This document shows, piece after piece, positions 22,818-33,117 of a stretch of 64,000 nt of DNA (positions are counted from its first letter, which is position 1; every line of letters begins with the position of its first letter). Under the pieces are notes generated by a model, which saw only the letters and a program-made list of their open reading frames with translations, made no database searches and had not been told where the DNA came from. A program made the translations under genes and the position numbers. Source of the stretch: Morella rubra (lineage: Eukaryota > Streptophyta > Magnoliopsida > Fagales > Myricaceae); assembly GCA_003952965.2 (NCBI GenBank), contig CM025850.1:38589584-38653583 (forward strand). Direction: 5' to 3'.

Positions 22818-24072
22818 TTGATCTTTTCCACTATTAGTTTTAGTATTTTTCTGTTGTGCATGATTTGGGGTTTCAGGTGTCAGCCATAAATTTGTTCCAA
22901 ACTTGCAGTGAGAATGAAGGAGGGAGAGGAAGGGAAAGCAGAAGAGAAGGCTGGAATCTTCTACCCGACGAGTAGCTGCTACAACAAAGCAGACAAAACA
23001 TTTTTCGTTTGCAGTTCTATACTGTTGTTTGACAAAGTCAAGACAAGTTGTTCACATGACTGTGTCAGCCCTCCATTATACGTTACATATATTGTCGGAA
23101 CTATTGCCCAATCAGTAGGTCACACGTAGCAGATAGTAAGACCTGTGAACAAAGCCAAACGCACAAACGAAAATCTGAGTTTAAATCGTGATTTGAACCC
23201 CACAACCAAAACTTGGACCTGAAACCAAACAAGCCCTTATTGGCTATGAAAGGTCTAAAAAGGCTACATCAGCATTTGTCACAACGTGAAACGTCTCAGG
23301 GACAATTTGGTTTAATTTTTTTTTATCACATAGACCAAATTGTGGGAAACTGCATGGACTATGTAGGCAAAAAAAAATAAAAATAAAAAGTTGACATTCG
23401 TAACTGGTCATGCAAACTTTGATGTGTTGAAATTTTATTACGTAAGCAAAAACCGAAAATTAAATAAAAAATTATTACGTAAGCATTAGCTATGGGCTGC
23501 CATTATCCAATAGAAAGCTATTCCTACAAGGAAAGGACTCTTTTCTTTCAAATAGAAAGCCCCGCGATTTTCATTTTCAATAAAGAACGCGCCGCGTTAA
23601 ATCGAGCCGCCTGGAAGTCCTACTTACAAAATCCTTCTCGTTTTATTACGGTGGATTCCCTTTGACGAGATTTTCTCCATTTGGATTGATTTTGAAAAAA
23701 AAATTGTTGTAATAATTAAAAAAATTTGTTAAAATATGGTTTTTTAAGTGTTTGTAAAAATAGTGAGATCCATAAAAATGATATTTAGAAATAGAAAGTT
23801 ATTCTCTTGAAGCTGTGAGAGTTAAAAAAGTATATTTAGAAAAAAAGATTTTTATGAATTTTTATATTATTTTTCATCCTAATAATTAGATAAAAAATTT
23901 ATTAAAAATTGAATATTTTTTTAATAAAAAAAAATCACGCTTGGATTGAAAAATATTTTTAAAATTAAAAAATATTTTCAATACCATCAACCACACATAG
24001 CCTTTTTTATCCTTACCGTCGTCGACAAGCTTTCAATTCTTTCTTCTTGGATTGCATATGAAAAAATATAGA
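22818..24072. other. AT-rich intergenic region, nothing recognised
   Basis: No gene-like frame with a known motif. Part of 23690-23960 is very AT-rich and partly self-complementary (ATTTTT and AAAAAT tracts), possibly a decayed MITE. A short GC-richer stretch lies at 23575-23620. Confidence 0.4.
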
Positions 24073-24467
24073 GAAAAATACATTTTTCACACACGAATTA
24101 CTATAGGTTTTGTACTCTTGCACCCTAAATTACCAATTTTGACACATTGCATCCTTTAACTACTAATTTTTGACACTTTGCACCCTTTATCAAATTTTTA
24201 AACTAAAATGATAATAATGCCCTTAACCCACTTTGCATATATTGAAGATATTGTTGTCAATTCATTAATTTCAAAAGTATTATTGTCAAATGGAGGGTGC
24301 AAAGTGTTTAATACTAGTAGTTGGAGTGTGTAATGTGTCAAAATAGGTAATTTAGAGTGCAAAGTGTCTAACATTAGTAGTTTGAGAGTGCAATGTCTTA
24401 AAGATGGTAATTTGGGGTGCAATGTGTCACTATCTTTATAGTTTGTGGATGAAAAGTATATTTTTTC
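24073..24467. mobile_element. MITE with inverted ends and internal short repeats
   Basis: The left end GAAAAATACATTTTTCACAC mirrors the right end (complement begins GGAAAAAATATACTTTTCATC). Just inside, a unit of about 45-50 bp containing GACACATTGCACCC and AATTACCAATTTT repeats, in opposite orientation in the two halves. Non-coding. It lies about 600 bp upstream of the WNK11-like gene. Confidence 0.7.
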
Positions 24468-24922
24468 CAAATATATATATATATTTCTTCTTCTTATTGC
24501 CCATGGCCAAAGACAATAACGCCCCCTTAATGTCCTTGTTTTTTTTTTTTTTCTACTTTCAGGTAGATATCAAATCAGATGTGATGTTTGAAGCTGAACT
24601 TTGTGCTTTGACAATATTTTGATGTCGACTCAGCCACTGAACCACGAAGAGAGAACTCCAAAACATTGGATATGAATTTCAGGCATTTGTTTTGACAACC
24701 AATCATGTGCCTTAAATCTTCCCAGAGGGTTCTCGAGCGTCATGAATTATCTTCGTTATTCTGTTCTCTCTCTTCTCTTCGCTCTCACAAATCTCGTTTA
24801 CTTGTTTTGACAAAGTTCATTTCTGAAAGAAGCTTTGTAATGCATACTTGATCTTCGGCCTTCCTTGGGTTTATTTGATCCTCATCAGACCCCTTCCATC
24901 GCTTTTTTGTCTATTGTCTCAG

Positions 24923-24930
24923 TATTTAAG
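24923..24930 (+). promoter_or_regulatory. TATA-like element of the WNK11-like gene
   Basis: TATTTAAG about 130 bp before the start codon, following a pyrimidine-rich region. This is a good position for a plant core promoter with a leader of about 100 bases. The start context AGCATGCCG is ordinary. Confidence 0.45.
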
Positions 24931-25059
24931 CTCCTCCGATGTTTCATATTCCGAAAATTTAGATCTGCGAGTTTTCACAATCTAGGGTTTCTGGTCAGTT
25001 ACCTTCTTGTTCTTTTTTAAAAGGTTTTTGATCGCGTGTTAATTTCTTGATCGTCAAGC

Positions 25060-25937
25060 ATGCCGCTTCTCAGTCCAGATCCGTCCAACAAGGACGCTGA
25101 GCCGTTTGTCGAGGTTGATCCAACAGGACGGTACGGGAGATACGGTGACTTGCTCGGTGCCGGGTCGGTGAAGAAGGTTTTTCGAGCTTTTGATCAAGAA
25201 GAGGGGAGAGAGATGGCTTGGAACCAGGTTTTATTGAGAAGATTCTCCGATGACAAAGAGATGATAGATAGGTTATATACGGAGGTTCTGTTGCTTAGAA
25301 CTTTGAACAACGAGAACATTATCGCCGCTTTCAGTTCATGGACCGATCTTGAAAGCATGACATTGAACTTCCTAACCGAGGTTTGCACGTCCGGGAATCT
25401 GAGGGAGTATAGGAGGAAGCACCGGCACATCTCGATTAAGGCCTTGAAGAAGTGGCTGAGACAAATTCTAAGTGGTTTGGAGTATCTCCATTCGCATGAG
25501 CCATGCATAATTCATAGGGACCTCAATTGTAGTAATGTGTTTATCAGTGGCAATGTTGGCGAGGTTAAAATTGGAGATTTAGGGTTAGCAGCAATGGTGG
25601 GGAAGGATCGGATAGCACATTCGATCCTTGGGACGCCGGAGTTCATGGCGCCAGAGGTGTATGATGAGAATTATACAGAAATGGTGGACATTTACGCATT
25701 TGGGATGTGCGTGCTTGAGTTGGTGACACTGGAAATGCCATACAGTGAATGCGACAGTGTGGTAAAGATATACAAGAAGGTGACCTCGGGGGTGAAGCCC
25801 CAGGCGATGAACAAAGTGAGAGACTGGAGGTGAAAGTGTTTATTGAGAAGTGCCTTGCGCCACAGTATGAGAGACCATCTGCCTCTCAGCTCCTCAAGGA
25901 TCCGTTCTTTGCCGGACTTGATGATGAAGAAAATTAA
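25060..25937 (+). CDS. WNK11: WNK11-like protein kinase, with an apparent frameshift
   Basis: Plant WNK (with no lysine) kinases are cytosolic serine/threonine kinases. WNK11-type members are short, with little beyond the kinase domain (about 300 residues). The frame opens [20 protein letters not shown] and the kinase domain starts near residue 28. The WNK hallmark is clear: asparagine in AWNQV (residue 55) replaces the usual strand-3 lysine, and the G-loop GAGSVKK (33-39) carries the substitute lysine. Also present are HRDLNCSN (152-159), DLG (173-175) in place of DFG, and GTPEFMAPE (191-199). At about 25827 one base seems to be missing: the first frame stops at 25833 after 257 residues, while the family sequence ([20 protein letters not shown]) continues in another frame to 25937. 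No intron is needed. Read as written the protein lacks kinase subdomain XI; sequencing error, a weak allele or early decay are all possible. Confidence 0.88.
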
Positions 25938-26194
25938 TGACATTAGCGTATATAGATGTTGCTTATTGAATCCTTTTCACTTTCCGAAATAGATTGGCGT
26001 GTTAATTGTGTCGGTCGTACATGTTTAATAATTAATTACCTATGAACTATGAGTCGATCTATAATCTTTCCAAGTAATTGGATGTTTCAAAGTAATTCTC
26101 CTGGAAATCAATTGCGGAATCTGGTCATGAAATTTATGCTTTAGGCGCTGCCTTCCATTTTATTTTGCTTTATTGGATCGGAGAGTACAAAAAG
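25938..26194. other. WNK11-like 3' flank
   Basis: AT-rich sequence following the gene, presumably holding the 3' untranslated region (AATAATTAATTA near 26027 could serve polyadenylation). Nothing else is seen before the duplicated spacer resumes at about 26195. Confidence 0.4.
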
Positions 26195-26276
26195 CAATTT
26201 CACAGCCAAGAACCAGTATATATACACACACTTTATTTTTTGGACATTAGCGTACACCTATCAAATGATCATAGTA
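26195..26276. repeat. Left stub of the second spacer block, copy C
   Basis: Matches about 5186-5268 (AATTTCACAGCCAA, then ATCAAATGATCATAGTA). The matching sequence resumes at 36134 with TTTTTCCACAAGAACGA, so this spacer copy is split by 26277-36133. Confidence 0.7.
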
Positions 26277-26942
26277 CTGTATACAGCGCCAACTTTCGTT
26301 GGCAAAAGTATGCAAAATCGTTGGTAAAGCCATTTCCCAACTGCTCCATGTCGTCGAAGACGTCGTTGCGGATGCCCCGTAAACAATAGGCTGTCACAAC
26401 GACAAAAATGTCTCTTCGCAATAAATCTCTCACGTCGACTAACATTTGCCACCAAAGGGTGAAGAATCGGCTGCTAAAGGCTGGTCGTTGCAAGAAAACA
26501 GAGTCTGCGAGTCGCCGTAAGAGAGCAGAGTCGGCAAGAATTGTCGCAGAGAAAGATTGCAGAGTCGGCAAAGATGGGGTCGCAGAGAGTGAGCCGCTGC
26601 GAGAGACAATTGACGACGGAATGAAATTCGGCTGTGGGTGTTAGTGTTCGACTTCGCAGAGACAAAACACTAGAGACGGAATGAAATTTGGCCGTGCGTG
26701 GTACTGTTCAACTTCGCAGAGACAAAAAGGAGACGTCGGTGCAAATTGTGAGTTTTGTAGACGGTGCTTTTAATGGTTGTAATTGGGATTATTTTTTATT
26801 TTTTATTATTTTCGTTTTCATTTTTCATTTTTAATTTCACGTTTTCAGTAAATTGTAGAAATGAAGGCCGGCGAGTTGAACAAATTTTCAGTTTTTTTTT
26901 TTTTTTTTAAAAAACGCAACATGAAATCACTTCATTCAGAAC
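26277..26942. other. Unclassified insert fragment
   Basis: Comparatively GC-rich sequence with recurring motifs (GAGTCGGCAA, TTCGCAGAGACAAAA and GACGGAATGAAATT each more than once). It looks like subterminal repeats of a transposon rather than a gene. Its left edge coincides with the break in the spacer. The several overlapping frames lack known motifs. Confidence 0.4.
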
Positions 26943-27359
26943 CTACTCCTCAAAAGAGCAGTCATCACAGTGTACAATATTCAAAGGCACATCGCCTACA
27001 TTAATATCCCCACATCTATTCAAAGGCACATCGCCTACATTAATATCCCCACATCTATTAGATTCTAGCCCCCATTTTGCAAGATAATGAGCCATGTAGT
27101 TCTCTTCTCTAGATATCCACGCAACTTTCCACTCCACATGGTCCACAAGCAGCTTCCTAATGGTAGTCACTTCTCCGTCAATACACCAATCTGTGATAAG
27201 AATTTGGTCAATCAGGAACAAAGAATCTCCTTCTATCAAAATTTCTCCCCCATTCATCTCTGCAGCCAAAGAGAAGGCCAGCCTAGCAGCAATTGCTTCT
27301 TCTTTTAAAGGATTCGAGCCAATCTTCCTGCACAGGCGAATTTTCAGCAGCCCATTCAT
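26943..27359 (-). pseudogene. RNase H-like domain fragment of a LINE-type element
   Basis: 138 residues with the pattern of the RNase H domain found at the C-terminus of plant LINE reverse transcriptases and related solo genes: KEEAIAARLAFSLAAEMNGG, then ILIEGDSLFLIDQI and a late WISREENYMAHYLAKWGLE. The ordering of acidic positions (E in the first, D in EGDS) matches that family. No reverse-transcriptase region lies upstream on the minus strand, so only the 3' part survives. The tail contains a perfect 37-bp tandem duplication (26979-27015 and 27016-27052 region), repeating CGDINVGDVPLNR in the protein. Alternatively it is a small stand-alone RNase H-like gene. Confidence 0.65.
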
Positions 27360-28336
27360 TTTTAATTTACAAAATTTCTAAATCTCAACGCGGGTACAGT
27401 TAATGTTGCCTATGACTGCAATTGAAATCAATTCAGATATAGAACTCACAATATGATTATCCCCATTAAGATGCCTCAAAGAACTTTGTTCGTCTCATAA
27501 CTTGCAAACTCTGTTCCTCTCCTTAAAACTCTGAATAACGCAGAGTTTTCTCCTTTTCGTTTTCTACGGCAGGTAAAAAATCTACAAGTTAAACTAACCA
27601 AACTTAACAAAGGAATGCTTACAGTGGCGAAGAGAATGCCATTAGGGAGCAGATACCCTTCTTTTGTGCGCTCTTGTGTAGGCTTTTGTTTTAGGAGAAC
27701 TTCAAAGAGCAAAAATTGAGAAGTTGCGAAACAAAGGAATGCTTACAAATGGTTAGTGTATTACCTTGATCATATTGCTCTGTGCAATTGGGAATTGTTT
27801 GAAAAGAAAGGGTGCAGGAGGGGTGAAAACTAGAAGGGAGAGAGTGTGGGTAGAAACGGAAACCTAAGAGAGATGGGGCGGATAGAGGGAGGTGGAAGGC
27901 TGAGAGAAATGGAGGGGAGAGAAATGAGTCACCAAGGTGACGGGAAAGAGTGAAAAACTCTAAGGAGGCTCTAAGAGGCGAGAGCGGATACTTATGATCA
28001 GAGCGCAGAAGAAGAGGTAACCAATCACGCTTGATTGTGCCACGGAAACCTGGGTTGCGAACTTGGCTGCCTTGCCATTCCCACCTCCGAGCTCTCAAAG
28101 AGCAGAAATTGAGAAGTTGAGAAATAAGGACTTTGGATGGACGCGGGATCCGTTTAGTGCGAGCGGCAAACTAGCCGCGCAAAATGCTTCTTCACATCGT
28201 GGATCTAATTTTTTAATATTTCTGGTAGTGGTACGTGCTGCGGCGAACTTTTTCCACGGTAGAGACAAAACCCTTTAACAGTTAGAATCATGCTTTATAT
28301 TTTGTTGTTTGATCTTTTACATAGTTTTATATATAT
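27360..28336. other. Unclassified sequence left of the large CACTA element
   Basis: Contains an open frame on the minus strand (27691-28098) without recognised motifs, and a stretch with AAATTGAGAAGTTG found twice (about 27715 and 28107), so part of it is duplicated. A moderately GC-rich, purine-rich segment at 27830-27960 resembles a 5' leader on the minus strand. I see no identifiable gene. Confidence 0.35.
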
Positions 28337-29460
28337 CACTACTAGAAAATAGATTTTTAGTGACGAAATTCTCAGTCACGAAATTATTTCGTCACTAAAA
28401 GTTTATTTTTAGTGACTAAATCATCTTTTCGTCACTAAAGGTCTTTTTTGTGACAAAATAAAATTCTTGTCACTAAAAGGTAATTATTTGGTGACGAACA
28501 TTTTCGTCACACAGCGATCAATCGGTGAAGTATCGATCGATCGTGGCATTTGTGACGAGAAGCTCCGTCACTAAATGCGAAGTCTTTTGGCGACAAATTT
28601 AAGTCGTCACGCTTAACAATAGATCGATGCTTATACACCGATCGATCGGTAACGAATCAGCACATGGCTTCTGGTAAGCGATCGCTAGGTGTAAACATAA
28701 CAATCGGTCGTTTCGTGGAACTTTGGAAACATGCGAGGCGACGATCGGTCGGTAATCGTAACCGTCGTTTTTTCCAATCGCCGATCGATCGTGCATGTAG
28801 CGATCGATCGTTACTTTAAGAGAATAGGAGAGCGCCACGTGTGAAAGAGCGAGCGATCGATCGCCTCATATGTAACGATTGATCGGCTAGAAGGATTATA
28901 TGAAACCGCCGAATCATTTTTACCGGTTATCTCTCCACAAAATTCTCGAATCCTCTCAAATTTCAACGAACCATTTTGTGCTGCATTGCCTTCCAAAGTG
29001 CGTGGAATCATTTCCTATTATCATCTACATCAAAGGTACGTAGTTATATTGTTTTTTAAGCGATATTAAGCGGTTTTAAATGAGTTTTCAGTTAACGTTT
29101 TTAAATTTGCTTTATCATTCATTTAGGTCCGTAAAATATATTTATTTTAGTGTTGATGTATATTTTTAGAGTTTAGGATTGTTTAGGGATCAATTTGGGG
29201 TGATTTTGGTCGTGTTTTGGGGTTTTATACAATCTGTCCATTTTTGTCCCCGTAGTGATCGATCGCCGTTTTAGGCCGATCGATCGTTGTGTAGATGCTG
29301 AGTCAAACGATCGATCGTCGAAACTAGATGATCGATCAGTGATGCTTAATTAGGGACCGATCGATACGTTATTGACTGATCAGTCGGTACATAAGACGGT
29401 GAGTTTCAATTTAGTCCCGATAGATCACTGTAGTGACCGATTGATCGGTCATTGATGTTG
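28337..29460. repeat. Left subterminal repeat region of the CACTA element
   Basis: After about 160 bp with alternating TTTAGTGACGAAA and TTCGTCACTAAA motifs, about 20 copies of GATCGATCG or one-mismatch variants run from 28515 to 29450 with AT-rich spacers. In CACTA elements such repeats bind the TNPA protein; here the core CGATCGATCG is its own complement, so orientation is lost. Confidence 0.85.
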
Positions 29461-29548
29461 TGCGTTTAAAAACCTTGATATTTTAATTACATTACTGTGG
29501 TTATTTATTAACACATATTTATATACAAATTGTTGCAGCATTCGTAAA

Positions 29549-30812
29549 ATGTCAGGAGCTAAGCGTGCACGCACAATGAGGGCCGTGGCTGGATCATCAT
29601 CCCACGAGCAAGAGCCCGTTGATTCGTTGATGACCGTAGAGAGGCGGATGGAGTACTTGAGGGGGCGGCCAGTGGCCAAAGAGCGTCCAGTGACGCTCTC
29701 TGATTTTGACGATTTGTTGTACGAGGAGCACACCCTCTACCAGCTGTTCGAGTACGAGGGATTCCTTCACCAACTCTCATGGGTGGAGGGTTTTTCTGTC
29801 GACTCCCTCGTGTAGGATTTCTTTTGTGCGTTTGTCTCAGTAGATAGAGCACTTGAGGTGCAGATGGAGGTGCGAGGAGTGTAGTTCATGTTCTCGGAAG
29901 ACGTCATTGCCGATTTCCTACGCTGCCCTCTGCCCGAGACCCCCTGATTCCCGGCAGTTCCCCTGAAGGATGAGCAGAGGACATCAGAGCAGGACTTATG
30001 GACGCTGATGACGGGGAAGACCTCTGCAGTGGTTGGCAGCATAATCAAGCAGAGTGAGTTCAGTGTGTTTTGGCGGATTTTGCACCTTATCTGGACGCCG
30101 AACGTCGATGGCAGAAGTCATTCTACCGAGTGCACGTTCACAAGAGCTCAGTGCATGCTCTTACTGGGTCAACAGACGCAGATAGATTTTTCGCTGTACA
30201 TGTTCGAGCTGATTATGGATAAGGCTTGGGGAATTAAGGAATATAGCTTCCCATACGGCGTGTTTCTAACTCAGTTTCTCATTTCTTGGGGAGTCGTGAT
30301 CGCTGCCGAGGATACACGTAAGGAGGTTAGGAGCGCGCTGAACATGTTCACTTTGTCCAGGAGCAGGGGCCAAGAGGGGGCATTGACTCGACGGTTCGCT
30401 CGTAGAGTAGCGGCTGCCACAGATGAGGCATCATGGCCTTCTACATCAGCATCAAAGGCACCTCTGGAGACGGGAGCACCTGCAGTGCCCCCTCCACGGG
30501 TGGCCCAGCGAGATTGTGAAGGCGCTCGACAGCCATGTCAGCGAGACTGTGAAGGCCGCTCTACAGCCTGTTGAGAGGTAGGTGCAGTCATTAGAGGAGG
30601 AGGTGAAGGAGCTCCGGACCGCCTTCGATGGGGAGTGCACTGTGACAATGCTGCGCAACAAGTCGGTCGTGGCTCATATGGCGGACATCAGCGAGCAGTT
30701 GGAAGAAATTAAGAAGACTCTGGATGATTTCAAGACGGAGGCAGATCCACAGAGGATTCCCGTAGATATCCCTGATGACGTGGCCACTTTCAGTGATGCT
30801 ATTCGACGTTGA
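29549..30812 (+). pseudogene. CACTA-encoded 'putative plant transposon protein' gene, broken
   Basis: Starts MSGAKRARTMRAVAGSSS. One frame runs from 29549 to 30574 but has stop codons at 29813 (TAG), 29882 (TAG) and 29945 (TGA). After them it continues with SVFWRILHLIWTPNVDG and the segment RSHSTECTFTRAQCMLL, typical of a domain found in plant CACTA elements (I believe Pfam Transposase_32; function unknown). Near 30500 the frame shifts, and a coiled-coil-like tail (VKELRTAF, later EQLEEIKKTLDDFKTE) runs to 30812 with another TAG at 30579. A related sequence lies on the minus strand at 54985-56090. All four stops can be explained by C-to-T changes. No product of full length is expected. Confidence 0.75.
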
Positions 30813-31129
30813 TGAATTTTTATGTTTTTTTTTTTGTATCTATTTGGGACATACATTTGGATTTATGGTTTTATTTATCTGTTTGAGACATTTGTGTTTA
30901 TTTGGATTTGATTTTTTTATTTACGTATTTGAGACATTCCTGTTTATTTGTGGATATGCAATAACTTTGATTACAATTTACGTGTTTTTTTATTTGTATT
31001 TCTTTCCCGACACTTATATACGTAAAATGACCAATATACCCTTTGGTCGGCAAAAATAACGAAATAAGTGGTTTATCAAATAAGTAATATAAGAATTTAA
31101 CAAGAAATTATTTTTTTTTTGCAATTTTT

Positions 31130-32340
31130 GGATTACCGATCGATCGTTAAATTATGGCGTCGTTTAGACACGGAAACGATCGATCGTTATATACACCAAT
31201 CGATCGATTAATGCATACCGATCCATCGGTGTTATCTATCGTCGTTTGGGTGCACTAACCAATTGCGCGTCCCACAAAGACGATCGATCGTTTCGCACGA
31301 TGTCGTTTTTTGGCTCTAAGACCGATCGATCGGTGTTATCACTCGATCGATCGTTACACTAGTTTTACATCTAACCGTCATTTTATTGAATAATGTGAGT
31401 TTAAATGATTAGAAACATAAAAATATATATTAAAAAAGTATGTTAGATGTATTTAGATTACATAAAAACATATCAAGTACATATCATTAATTTTTAAGAA
31501 AGCATGTATAAGTTATACATGTTGCAATCATAGATGCATTTTATTTGTGTTAGTATGAGTAATGTATTAAGATGTTAGAAACTAGTGACATAACGTTTAT
31601 TTAACACATGATTATAATTCATCAGTATGAGGTATGTATTAATATGACATTATAAGTAAATTAATTTTAATAATTAAGTCATTTGTTAGGCTAAAAACCG
31701 TTTTTTAATAATTAGGTTAACCGATCGATCGCTTGGTAGGCGATCGATCGGTACGTAACGGTGTCGTTTAATATTTTGGTACCGATGGATCGTTAATTTT
31801 GGGACGTCCATTGGTATGGAACCAATCGATGGCTTCATGCGTCGTTGTTTTACACGAAACACCGATCGATCGATATGTTTGGAACGATCGATCGTTCTAA
31901 AAACTAGGCGACATTTGTGAGATTTTGGTGTGGATTTGGTTCATTTTGGTCTACATTTCGTGCAAAAGGTAATTGAATCAACCTACACTACGATTTAGGA
32001 ATGATTTTCGTTGGTTATTTGGTGTTTTTTTTATTTGTCTATTTGTGGGTATTGTGGATTGGATTTGTGATGATTAGAGCTTATTAGAGTATTTTTAATA
32101 TGTATATTAGAATTAGTATTGCATGAGGATGATTTGTGAGTGTTTTTAGGAGTGGATTTGAGTGTGTGGGAGGCTTGGCAAACTGTTTTGTCGATCTGGG
32201 TTAGTCACGATCGATCACCAGATTCGGACGATCAATCGTGTGTTAGATGGAGGTTCAGCAATCGATCATCAGTATAATGACGATCGATCGGTCTTGAAAA
32301 TCGATCGATCGTCTATAGTATCAATCGATCGCGGGTTAGG
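31130..32340. repeat. Interior CGATCGATCG clusters of the CACTA element
   Basis: Three clusters (31130-31360, 31715-31890 and 32205-32335) of the same GATCGATCG motif as in the subterminal regions. Between them the sequence is AT-rich and non-coding. Interior copies this far from the ends suggest that two element ends or an internal duplication were combined, or that the repeat spread inside the element. Confidence 0.75.
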
Positions 32341-32702
32341 GCAGATTGTAAGTTATTGACCTTGTGTAGCATTTATTCTATTCTCATGTTTAATTATTGA
32401 AGTGCTTGAGTTCTGGAAATGAATCATGAAGTTTGAGAAGACTGGAGGATGATTATAGGAGTGTTTTTTTTTAATAGTGATACATGTATAGTATTTGAGC
32501 TATATGTTTTCCAGTATTTGGGACTGAGGGGAGATGCTGCCGAATGTTTTCCAGGTATGGATGGACACAAGTCGAACTGATGTTCAACTCTGAATGCACA
32601 ATCTTGAATGGGATAGGACCTATCAGCTGGGCTTAAAGTCAAGTTACAATGATTGGGTGTTTATGAATTACTTAATTCGTGTATTTTTTTAGATTGGTGG
32701 CG

Positions 32703-32879
32703 ATGGATAAAAGTTGGGTTTACGAGAAAAATCAGTTTGGTGAAAAGTATGTGGAGGGGGTCTGTGGGTTTGTCGATAAAGATAGCGACTTTACTGAGGA
32801 ACTATTTTTACTGTTACTGTCTCGTTTACCATATCTTTATCGTTTATTTTGTTGTGTCACAGCTTCTACGGTGAAATGA
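32703..32879 (+). pseudogene. Remnant of TNPD N-terminus (Transpos_assoc domain)
   Basis: MDKSWVYEKNQFGEKYVEGV, with a following GF, matches the start of the transposase-associated domain at the N-terminus of plant CACTA TNPD transposases (usual pattern MDKSWM..R.S.EY..GV..FL). After about 25 residues similarity is lost and no Transposase_21 sequence follows; the TNPA-like gene starts some 200 bp downstream. I infer an internal deletion that removed almost the whole catalytic gene. Confidence 0.6.
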
Positions 32880-33117
32880 AGCGTGGACGAGAATTTCCTT
32901 CAGTTACTTCTGGATAGTTGCATAGCGCAGTTACTCCGCTTAGTATGAGTCCAATCTCAAGTCCCGAGCACTCCTTCTCCGAGAGGAATGAAGGCATGAG
33001 TCAAGGCATGCCAGCTTGTCCTAGTAGTTGTGCATGTAAGAAATTATTCTAAGTTATATTTCAATTTTTTTAAGTTAACCGACTGACTAACTTTGTTAAT
33101 TTTATTTTATGGAGCGA

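Noticed and set aside
27691-28098. 135-codon minus-strand frame
   Set aside because: Serine, proline and leucine-rich translation of a purine-rich strand, typical of a chance frame; no motif and partly duplicated DNA.
28515-29450. CRISPR-like array because of regularly recurring GATCGATCG
   Set aside because: The repeats are short, palindromic and irregularly spaced, in a plant CACTA element; they fit subterminal transposase-binding repeats.
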